A DNA stretch of 64,000 bases. Origin: Phycisphaerales bacterium (GTDB taxonomy: Bacteria > Planctomycetota > Phycisphaerae > UBA1845 > Fen-1342). The notes below the pieces were generated by a model that saw only the letters and a program-made list of their open reading frames with translations, was not told where the DNA came from and did no database searches. The position numbers and the translations under genes are program-made. This document shows, piece by piece, positions 57,572-64,000 of the stretch. The stretch lies in contig JAEUIR010000001.1 in assembly GCA_016795025.1 (NCBI GenBank), forward strand, positions 19,687-83,686, given 5' to 3'. How positions within the stretch are numbered: the stretch's first letter is position 1; each line of letters starts with the position of its first letter.

Positions 57572-59290
57572 TCATACCGCGTGCGCGGTTACAATCTCGG
57601 ACGTTTCGTCGCTGTTCGCCATCCCGGCGGACTCCACCGCAAGGACGGTACGCGACGCCTCCGTGTAAAACTCGTGAATCGAAAAGCCGGCCGCTGCGCA
57701 GATCGAAGCGATATCGCGGGCTGTCAGGATGGGCACACCGGGCAGAAAAAACGCAGGCGTCCGATAGCCGATGATCGCGACCCGGGCAGACACAAGGGCG
57801 CTTCGCAGTGTGCCGCGCGGATCGGAAAAGCACTCAAGATGTGGCAAGACCGCCAGGCGCGGCGAATCACTCGCGCCATAGGGTGAGCGCTCTTGCGAAC
57901 AGGTTCCCGCGCGGCCGGCAGCAGCGCAAACGTCCTCACCGCGAAGCGCGGGGCGCTCCACGCCGAGCGAGCGACCCCACTCCACGATCGTCATCGAGTC
58001 GAGATCGCGAATACCAACCGATTCGAGGCGGGCGCGGAGGCCGGGCCAATGCCACGCCGGTTCGAGCGATTGCGAGCGAAGGCTGCGGCGATCGGCTTCC
58101 GTGGAGCCCCAATCCACAAGGCGGACCGGTTTCGCGGCGGCGGCATCTGTCAGATACGTGCCGGAATCGGCGACGAGCTCGCGCACCTCCGCCGGGATCG
58201 CGCTGAGAAATTCGGCTGTTCGTGCGCTCACCGCGTTGCAATAAGTCGCGAAACCGGGCTGATCCGCCAGCCATTCGCCCATGCGGCCGGGGCGCTCTGC
58301 CTGCTTCATTCGTGCCGACGCCTCGCCGACGCTGCGCGGCAACACGCGCGACATCGGCGCCAGCGCTGCGCCCCAGCGCGTGTCCAGAACACCAAGCGCG
58401 GCGGTCAGCGCCGCGCTCGATAGCGTTTCGCATTGCTCGACAGCGAGCAGCGGCCATTGACGCAGCGCCGCGCACAGGTCATGCACAATGTGATGAAACC
58501 ACAACATCACGCTCGCGGCGGCGACTTGCGGGTATTCGCTGTGAATCGTCTGCGAGAGGCTTTGCAGGCAATACGCGCGATTGACGGCCAGCTTTTCGAC
58601 CAGGCCGCTCAAACTCTCAAGACGGGCGCGCTGACGATATGAGGCGTAGAACCAGCGCAAGTCGAGCACCTGCTCGATGGAGTCGCGGCGGTCGTGCCAA
58701 GCTACCGCACCGGGCTCGTAGCGCAGCGTATAGCCTGCCTGCCGCACGCGCTGGCAGCAGTCCGAGTCTTCCCACGATTGCAAATCCGCGCGATAGCCGC
58801 CGACGCAGCGCAGCGCGGAGACGCGCGCCAGCATTTCGCTCACCAGCATGAACGGGTTGTCAAACGCGGCCGGTCCCCAGTTGTGCGGCAAATTAACGGC
58901 CCGCCAACGATCTCCGTCGGTGAAAATGCGCTCGTTGGTGCAGCCGCCGACAATGGCGACGCGCTCGCTCGCGCGGCTCGCGAGCTTCGCAAGCCAGTCA
59001 CGCTCCAAGGTCACATCGCTGTCGCACGACGCCAGCCAGGGCGTTTTGCAGGCCTCGATTGCGAGATTGCGGGCATGCCCCAAACGTCCCTCGCGCTGCT
59101 CGACGATGCGCATGCCGGATTCGCGGGCAATTTCCACACTCTCGTCGGTCGAGCGAAAATCGACGACCAGAAACGTGTCCGCCGGCTGCAATGACTGAGC
59201 AGCGATGCTCGCCAGCGTCGCGCGCAGCGTTCGCGCAGCGTTGCGCACGGGCACGTACAGACTGATGTCGCGCGCTGCCAGATCGCTCAT
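57572..59290 (-). CDS. family 2 glycosyltransferase with long C-terminal extension
   Basis: A 572-residue protein. The N-terminal 250 residues are a GT-A glycosyltransferase: ISLYVPVRNAARTLRATLAS, LVVDFRSTDESVEIA, EGRLGHARNLAIEACKTPW and SCDSDVTLERDW with the metal-binding DxD; SWEDSDCCQRVRQAGY is the acceptor/base region. The remaining half is helical and unrecognised, with a SAM-methyltransferase-like end (ECFSDPRGTLRSALVSARVA). The ATG at 59290 overlaps the stop of the HldE-like gene (ATGA). The sugar and acceptor are unknown; a surface glycan is likely from the neighbour. Confidence 0.8.
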   Translation of the reverse strand: MSDLAARDISLYVPVRNAARTLRATLASIAAQSLQPADTFLVVDFRSTDESVEIARESGMRIVEQREGRLGHARNLAIEACKTPWLASCDSDVTLERDWLAKLASRASERVAIVGGCTNERIFTDGDRWRAVNLPHNWGPAAFDNPFMLVSEMLARVSALRCVGGYRADLQSWEDSDCCQRVRQAGYTLRYEPGAVAWHDRRDSIEQVLDLRWFYASYRQRARLESLSGLVEKLAVNRAYCLQSLSQTIHSEYPQVAAASVMLWFHHIVHDLCAALRQWPLLAVEQCETLSSAALTAALGVLDTRWGAALAPMSRVLPRSVGEASARMKQAERPGRMGEWLADQPGFATYCNAVSARTAEFLSAIPAEVRELVADSGTYLTDAAAAKPVRLVDWGSTEADRRSLRSQSLEPAWHWPGLRARLESVGIRDLDSMTIVEWGRSLGVERPALRGEDVCAAAGRAGTCSQERSPYGASDSPRLAVLPHLECFSDPRGTLRSALVSARVAIIGYRTPAFFLPGVPILTARDIASICAAAGFSIHEFYTEASRTVLAVESAGMANSDETSEIVTAHAV

Positions 59291-60942
59291 GCGCCCATCT
59301 CCGCCTCGACCACGTTCGAGGCCGCCGCGGAAGAGGGTTTGTTCATCCAAAGCTCCGGGACATCCGCCACAAACTTTCCCGCCGCGTGAAGCTCGGGTCG
59401 CTGCGCCAGCCAACGGAGCATCTCCGCGGCCGTCACAGGGCGGTCAGCACTGCGCTCCGCACTAATCGCGGCGGCGCCGCAGGCCAGATAAGTACACGCC
59501 GGATCCGAAGCGCCGACTGAGCGGGCCAGTGCGGAAACTCCCAGCGCCGCGTGCTCGATGGCGAGCGCGTCGACAAAGTGCGCCGCCTGCGACGACAAGT
59601 AATCGCTCCGAAGACGATCGTCAGTAGCATCGCGTGTGCCATCCGCCGTCGCGCGCGAAAACGCCATCAGGCCTGTTTTGCGTAACGAGACAATCAGCGA
59701 TGCGGCGCTCGTGCTGCTGAGCAGATTCCACGCCACCGCCGGCAGCGACGACGACATATCGTGCATAGCCTCGCGCAACTGCCGTTCGGTGGCGAGGATC
59801 AGGTCGGCGCGATGAAAGTTCCGCAGATCACCACGCGCACCGGGGGATTGGGCGGCAACGGTCAGCCGCAGGCTCTGCGCGGCCAGCGTCGCGTCGCGCA
59901 CCAATCCCGGAGACGCCATGCCGTAGCCGTCATCCGACCATACGAGCAAGCGCGTCCGCGGCAGCCGCGCCTGAATCCACGCCAGCGCCTCCTGCTCCAG
60001 CGCGCTATCCAGTGGCGAAACGTGCCCTTCAACCAATTTGAGTGCTTTCGCCTCGTCCGCCAGGATCGTCGTGCGCGTGATGATGTCCGGTCGCGAAGGT
60101 AACAACTCGACTCCGACGCCGCGCGCCCCAAGCTCCGCAAATGCGTCGCGCTGGCCGGGCTCGCGCCCCGCGCCCGTCAACAACGTCGGACGAGCGCCGA
60201 GGGCCGCGAGCTGCAGCGCGACCGCGGCCGCTCCTCCCCAGAATTCCTGCTCGCCGACGCGCTGTAATTGCGGCACGGGAGCATCGGTCGCAATGCCGAT
60301 CGCGTCGCAATGAACATATCGCTCGCGGATCGCGTCGCCGACCACCAGCACGGGTAGATCGGCGATCGCATTCATCACCTCATACAGGCCGCCGGCCTCG
60401 ACCGCATGGCGCTCGCAGAACGCTCGCAACCGCCGGCTCTCGAGCAGGTCGTCGCGCTGCAATGCGGCCAGCAGGCGTGTCGAGCTGAACACCACGTCGC
60501 CGGTGTGAAACAACACGCGTCCGCCGCCCTGTTCCACATTGTGCTTTTCGCGGAGGAAGCGCGGGTCGTTTGACGTGGCGTATTCGCGGCCCTTGATGTA
60601 GATGTCGGGTTTGAGCCGCGCGATCAGCTCGCACGCCGTAGGATGCGGATCGATCACCACCCAATCCACGAATTGCAGCGCGGCCAGATTCTCAGCCCGA
60701 AGCTCTTGCGGGATGTATGGTCGCCCGGGCCCTTTGGTGACGAGCTGATCGCCCGTCAGCGACACGACCAGGATGTCGCCCAGCCGCCGCGCCTCTTCAA
60801 GATATCGCACGTGCCCGGGATGCACGATGTCAAAGCACCCGTGGCAGTGAACGACGGACTTTCCGGAGGATCGATCGGGCGCGAGGCGGATGAGCAGCTC
60901 ATCGATCGGCAGGATTTTGGCGTGACTGGGCTGGGGATGCAC
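59287..60942 (-). CDS. HldE/RfaE-like bifunctional protein with reversed domains and a degenerate kinase
   Basis: A 551-residue protein. The N-terminal part (about residues 25-165) is a cytidylyltransferase domain: HCHGCFDIVHPGHVRYLEEA and PDIYIKGREYATSNDP. The C-terminal part (about 195-540) resembles a PfkB/ribokinase domain (GGAAAVALQLAALGARPTLL, ITRTTILADEAKALKLVEG, LLVWSDDGYG). E. coli HldE has the opposite order, kinase first. The kinase signature DVTGAGDT, which provides the catalytic Asp, reads SSQAAHFVDALA at the equivalent place. The transferase is therefore probably active while the kinase is probably not. Translation of the coupled glycosyltransferase gene follows (ATGA). An ADP- or CDP-activated sugar for a surface polymer is the likely product; the exact sugar is unknown. 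Confidence 0.82.
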   Translation of the reverse strand: MHPQPSHAKILPIDELLIRLAPDRSSGKSVVHCHGCFDIVHPGHVRYLEEARRLGDILVVSLTGDQLVTKGPGRPYIPQELRAENLAALQFVDWVVIDPHPTACELIARLKPDIYIKGREYATSNDPRFLREKHNVEQGGGRVLFHTGDVVFSSTRLLAALQRDDLLESRRLRAFCERHAVEAGGLYEVMNAIADLPVLVVGDAIRERYVHCDAIGIATDAPVPQLQRVGEQEFWGGAAAVALQLAALGARPTLLTGAGREPGQRDAFAELGARGVGVELLPSRPDIITRTTILADEAKALKLVEGHVSPLDSALEQEALAWIQARLPRTRLLVWSDDGYGMASPGLVRDATLAAQSLRLTVAAQSPGARGDLRNFHRADLILATERQLREAMHDMSSSLPAVAWNLLSSTSAASLIVSLRKTGLMAFSRATADGTRDATDDRLRSDYLSSQAAHFVDALAIEHAALGVSALARSVGASDPACTYLACGAAAISAERSADRPVTAAEMLRWLAQRPELHAAGKFVADVPELWMNKPSSAAASNVVEAEMGA

Positions 60943-61170
60943 GGTGCGGCCTCGTTTGGTTGCGCGTTGTCGCTTTGTGGTTCTATCGGAGGCGACAATT
61001 CGTCGGATGGAGTCCGTTTCCGTCGTGAAATTGTGTTGAATGAGCCGCTGCGCCGGGGCATAATAAAATCAAGCTTTCCGGCGAAAGCACCATCGAACCA
61101 GGATGATCCAGCTCTGGGCCGAACAGGGCCGGCCGCGACTCATTCGCCGCCGGCCGCAAGGGGTTTGCTC

Positions 61171-62061
61171 ATGCAATCATTCGCTTCCACAAACCATGTC
61201 GGCGGCCATCCGGCGATTCGCGCAACACTTGCCGCGTGGCTGCTCATCAGCGCGACGGTCGCATTGGCGCAAGAAGAATCCAAAGAGGATTTCCTGAAGG
61301 CGTTTCCGTGGAAGCGCGGGCCGGCCGTGGGCAAGATCGGGGCGCATGCGGAAGTGCAGGTTCCAAAAGGCTACGCATTTCTTCGCGCATCGGACACGCA
61401 AAATCTGCTCGAATCATTCGGGAACCCCACCAGCGGCCGTGAATTGGGGTTGGTCGGCCCGGACGATCTGAGCTGGTTCGTCGTATATGAATATGACGAT
61501 TGCGGGTACGTAAAGGACGACGAGCGCGACAAGCTGGACGCGGACGCGATGTTGAAGTCCATCCGCGCGGGCAATGAGGCCGGAAACGAAGAACGCAAGA
61601 AGCGCGGATTTCCGCCGCTGAAAATCGTCGGCTGGGAGCAGCCACCGCGATACGACACCGCCACGAACAATCTCGTTTGGGCTGTCCGGTTTGAGAGCGA
61701 GGGCGATGAGGTCGTGAACTACAACACGCGCCGCCTGGGGCGCGAGGGCGTGATGGAAGTGACGCTGGTGGTCGATCCGACAAAACTCAGCGCGAGCATT
61801 CCCGCCTTCGAGAACATCATGAAGGGCTATCAGTTCGTTCCAGGCAAGCAATACGCCGAATTCAAACCGGGCGACCGCATTGCGGAATATGGGCTTGCAG
61901 CGCTGGTCACCGGCGGCGCGGCGGCGGTCGCGGCAAAGGCCGGATTGTTCAAGGTGATCGGCAAGTTCCTCGCCGCGGCGGGCAAGTTCATCATCATCGG
62001 CTTAGTTGCGATCGGCGCCGTGATTAAAGGATTGTTCTCGCGAAAATCCAGCGCTGGATGA
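61171..62061 (+). CDS. DUF2167 membrane protein
   Basis: A 296-residue protein with a signal peptide (about residues 1-34, AAWLLISATVALAQE) and a body matching DUF2167: VQVPKGYAFLRASDTQNLLE, LSWFVVYEYDDCGYVKDDE, WEQPPRYDTATNNLVWAVRF and VVNYNTRRLGREGVMEVTLV. A glycine/alanine-rich hydrophobic tail near the end (LAAAGKFIIIGLVAIGAVIK) is a transmembrane anchor. The start at ATG 61171 has AAGGGG about 8 bases upstream. Function of the family is unknown; it is divergent from the HldE-like gene. Confidence 0.85.
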   Translation: MQSFASTNHVGGHPAIRATLAAWLLISATVALAQEESKEDFLKAFPWKRGPAVGKIGAHAEVQVPKGYAFLRASDTQNLLESFGNPTSGRELGLVGPDDLSWFVVYEYDDCGYVKDDERDKLDADAMLKSIRAGNEAGNEERKKRGFPPLKIVGWEQPPRYDTATNNLVWAVRFESEGDEVVNYNTRRLGREGVMEVTLVVDPTKLSASIPAFENIMKGYQFVPGKQYAEFKPGDRIAEYGLAALVTGGAAAVAAKAGLFKVIGKFLAAAGKFIIIGLVAIGAVIKGLFSRKSSAG

Positions 62062-62119
62062 TCGGGATGCAGAAGGCGGGACACAGACGACGCTCGTCCG
62101 CATGTGGAGAACTCCGCGT

Positions 62120-62680
62120 CTAATCGTCCTCAACCTCGTGCCGCGGAAAGTGATCCAGTATCCGTTGCACAGCCGCACGAAGCGTGTTCATGCGAATTTC
62201 GGGCGACGCCGTTCCATCCACATCAATAAACGCCGTTCCCTTGTAATAAACCTGATCCGTCGATGCCTGCCGGATGCTCACGGTGAACGTTAGCTCCGTA
62301 ATTGGCTTGTTTGTCCACGGATTCACCGTGTCGCGGGCGTCCGTGTCGTATGACGCCCAATAGTCCGGCGTGCCGTCGTCGCAAAGCGAATAGCCCTTTG
62401 TCGCGAGTTCATCCGCAATCGTGTCGAGAATGGCCACATGATTCGCCAGATTCTCGGCCGCCAAGCGCCGCATCGTGCTTCCGAGCGTGGGCGACCAGCC
62501 AAATGTTGTTCCTTGCGGATCGAGCAATACGCCCCTGCCGAATGATCTCGTTACGCTCATCGGCATTACGCAACCGCCCAGCGCGACAATCAGCAGCGCG
62601 GCCGCGCAAGTCGCCGAATTTCGCCAATATCGACGGCGGGCATGCGCCCAGAAGAATCGGCTGGGTTGGGTCAGGTCCAC
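62120..62680 (-). CDS. DUF4136-like lipoprotein
   Basis: A 186-residue lipoprotein with lipobox ALGGC near residue 37. The body resembles DUF4136: MRRLAAENLANHVAILDTIA, DELATKGYSLCDDGTPDYWA, and the strand TELTFTVSIRQAS followed by VYYKGTAFIDVDG. The end RAAVQRILDHFPRH is typical for the family. The start is the GTG at 62680, with AGGAG 6 bases upstream; an ATG at 62704 is less well placed. Function unknown. Confidence 0.75.
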   Translation of the reverse strand: MDLTQPSRFFWAHARRRYWRNSATCAAALLIVALGGCVMPMSVTRSFGRGVLLDPQGTTFGWSPTLGSTMRRLAAENLANHVAILDTIADELATKGYSLCDDGTPDYWASYDTDARDTVNPWTNKPITELTFTVSIRQASTDQVYYKGTAFIDVDGTASPEIRMNTLRAAVQRILDHFPRHEVEDD

Positions 62681-62762
62681 TGCGTGCTCCTTTCGACGCG
62701 GCATGTCGTGCCGGCGTATTTTTTACACGCCGGCTGCCGGCCGGTCGCAGCGCCGGGCGTTC

Positions 62763-63536
62763 CTAATTTGCGCGACCGCCCCCATGCTCGCGACCTTCGG
62801 CGTTGATATTTCGATAGAGCGCGAACAATTCGCGAAACGCCTTGAATATTGAGCTCAGCTTGGCCCCGGTCTGCGTACCGGCCGCTCGGGGGAGGTGCGT
62901 CACCGGAATCTGCGTCATCGTGTACCCGAGATTGCGGGCCTTGGCCAGCACTTCGGTGTCGATCAGCGCGCTATTGCTATGCATCGTGATGCGCTCGAAT
63001 AGATGCTTCGGATAGATTTTGAAAGCGCAGTCCACGTCGCGAATTCGCAGCCGAAATAATAATCCAACCAGGCTCGTCCACATAAACGCGTTGATTTTTC
63101 GATGAATCGGGTCGCGGCGCTTGGCGCGATAGCAAGTCACGATGTCGTATTGCTCAAGCAGTGGCAGCAGCTTCGGCAATTCGCCGAGATCAAACTGGCC
63201 GTCGCCGTCCGTATAGAACACCCATTGCTTCGAAGCCGCGCGAAATCCCGCCGCCAACGCGCCGCCGTATCCCTTGTTCGGATTGTTATGCACCACGCGC
63301 AAATGCGAATCCCGCCTGCTCATCGCTTCGGCCAATTCGCCGGTACGGTCGCGGCTGCCGTCATTGACGATTACCACTTCGTAGTCGTCGGCCAACTGTC
63401 GGGCCATGCGCAGCGCGTCGCCGGCCACGCGCTCGACGTTCTCTTCCTCGTTGTAGCACGGCAGCACGATGGAGAGCGAGAGCGGCTTGCGCGGCGGACG
63501 CGGAAATGCCGTCGAATAAAGTGATCCATGAGCCAT
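62763..63536 (-). CDS. family 2 glycosyltransferase, polyprenyl-phosphate sugar transferase type
   Basis: A 257-residue protein without membrane anchors, like dolichol/polyprenyl-phosphate mannosyl- or glucosyltransferases. LSIVLPCYNEEENVERVAGD, DYEVVIVNDGSRDRTGELAE, NPNKGYGGALAAGFRAA, FYTDGDGQFDLGELPKLL with the DxD motif, and DVDCAFKIYPKHLFERI. It is probably cytoplasmic and makes a lipid-linked sugar donor. The start at ATG 63536 is the first that gives a normal length; the frame is open well upstream. The last residues are disordered and Gly/Arg-rich. Confidence 0.88.
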   Translation of the reverse strand: MAHGSLYSTAFPRPPRKPLSLSIVLPCYNEEENVERVAGDALRMARQLADDYEVVIVNDGSRDRTGELAEAMSRRDSHLRVVHNNPNKGYGGALAAGFRAASKQWVFYTDGDGQFDLGELPKLLPLLEQYDIVTCYRAKRRDPIHRKINAFMWTSLVGLLFRLRIRDVDCAFKIYPKHLFERITMHSNSALIDTEVLAKARNLGYTMTQIPVTHLPRAAGTQTGAKLSSIFKAFRELFALYRNINAEGREHGGGRAN

Positions 63537-63631
63537 CGCGCGGCATCTTAAGCATGCTCGGCGCGTATCGCGAGCCGCCGCAGGGTTTGTTCTTGTGCGG
63601 CCGCGATGTGTTGCGGTATCGTCCGCGTGCG

Positions 63632-63919
63632 ATGAGCGATATACCGCAAGTTTTGCGCGAATGGCTGAACAATGAGCGCCGGCTCGGCGCGCAGCACGTC
63701 GATGTGCCGGCGGCGCGCCGAACGGCAACACCACCAGCCGCGTCGCGGAATGTAGCGCCGCTGACCGCTCCGCAACCCCCGGCTGTGCAAAACACGGTGA
63801 CCGCGCGAGCCGCCGCGCCGCCGCCGCGAGCGGCCCAGCCACCAATATCGACACGTTCACAGGCGGCCCCACCGAACGCGCGCGCGATGTCGGCCATGCT
63901 GCCGAACAGTGCACCATAG
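63632..63919 (+). CDS. N-terminal part of a uracil-DNA glycosylase-like protein, cut off at a sequence junction
   Basis: The frame starts MSDIPQVLREWLNNERRLGA and then has a Pro/Ala-rich linker, the N-terminal layout of family 4/5 uracil-DNA glycosylases (a short helix followed by a disordered linker). After about residue 79 (near 63868) the sequence matches a phage-type fragment on the other strand, and the plus frame soon stops. None of the catalytic motifs are reached. Base excision is the family role; here the gene is truncated or interrupted. Confidence 0.45.
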   Translation: MSDIPQVLREWLNNERRLGAQHVDVPAARRTATPPAASRNVAPLTAPQPPAVQNTVTARAAAPPPRAAQPPISTRSQAAPPNARAMSAMLPNSAP

Positions 63920-64000
63920 CCCTGCAGCATCTGCGACTGTGCTGCAAGCTGCTGGTCCTGGCGCTGGCGGATGATCTCGGCGATCTTGGCCTGCGTCTCG
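63868..64000 (-). pseudogene. fragment of a phage tail tape-measure-like protein, cut by the window edge
   Basis: Read on the minus strand from 64000, the frame gives ETQAKIAEIIRQRQDQQLAA, then QMLQGYGALFGSMADIARAF and GG. The coiled helix plus YGALFGSMADIARAFGG is typical of tape-measure proteins of tailed phages, where AFGGEQS-x2-Y normally follows. At about 63868 this identity ends abruptly. No other phage gene is visible. Confidence 0.45.

Noticed and set aside
60643..61170. Upstream extension of the DUF2167 gene inside the HldE-like gene
   Set aside because: The frame is open but antisense to conserved transferase sequence. The signal peptide and ribosome site place the start at 61171.

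Overview
The window looks like chromosomal DNA of a Planctomycetota bacterium, most likely of the Phycisphaerae type. It is GC-rich. Four large secreted proteins end in paired dockerin-like loops with the core NNFDIDPF and a final Gly-Cys-Pro. There is also a PEP-CTERM protein and an IPTL-CTERM-like protein. UvrA is rearranged and joined in frame to a second UvrA half, which recalls the fused UvrA of other members of the PVC superphylum (chlamydiae). No rRNA, tRNA or CRISPR array was recognised.

Layout. 1-3.1 kb: UvrA (minus), cut by the left edge, with its C-terminal half placed first. 3.3-6.3 kb: yidC overlapping an inositol-monophosphatase-family gene. 6.4-8.3 kb: two convergent secreted proteins with C-terminal sorting signals. 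8.8-13.6 kb: citrate synthase and a large AsmA-like membrane-anchored protein. 13.7-20.2 kb: an alkaline-phosphatase-superfamily enzyme, a J-domain protein, an archaeal-type pheT carrying a frameshift, and an S9 peptidase. 20.4-24.2 kb: a YmdB-type phosphodiesterase, a small unknown and a HExxH metalloprotease. 24.3-33.1 kb: three large secreted dockerin-tagged proteins around a repeat-rich, gene-poor kilobase with an insertion-sequence remnant. 33.3-35.9 kb: the ribosomal operon rplK-orf-rplA-rplJ-rplL, cut off from rpoBC by a strong terminator. 36.1-39.3 kb: an overlapping operon of a membrane/helical-repeat protein, galK and trpD. 39.5-44.8 kb: a low-complexity secreted protein, a substrate-binding lipoprotein, a methyltransferase/acyltransferase pair and obg. 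44.8-50.3 kb: a DUF4139 protein and two tandem secreted amidohydrolases, with several short-repeat families at their 5' ends. 50.6-54.2 kb: a small membrane protein and a four-Ig-domain dockerin protein. 54.5-57.3 kb: a globin and a coupled phosphorylase/deaminase pair. 57.6-63.5 kb: a reversed HldE-like protein coupled to a glycosyltransferase, then a DUF2167 protein, a lipoprotein and a polyprenyl-phosphate-type glycosyltransferase. The right edge has a cut-off uracil-DNA-glycosylase-like start that runs into a phage tape-measure-like fragment on the other strand.

How the genes fit together. Housekeeping functions (DNA repair, membrane insertion, translation, TCA cycle, galactose and tryptophan metabolism) are interspersed with envelope and secreted proteins carrying at least three kinds of C-terminal tag. 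The most unusual items are the C-half-first UvrA, the HldE-like enzyme with reversed domain order and an apparently dead kinase, the repeat families that run in frame into the 5' ends of secreted-protein genes, the zinc-ribbon insertion and frameshift in pheT, and the phage junction at the right edge, which may be an assembly chimera.
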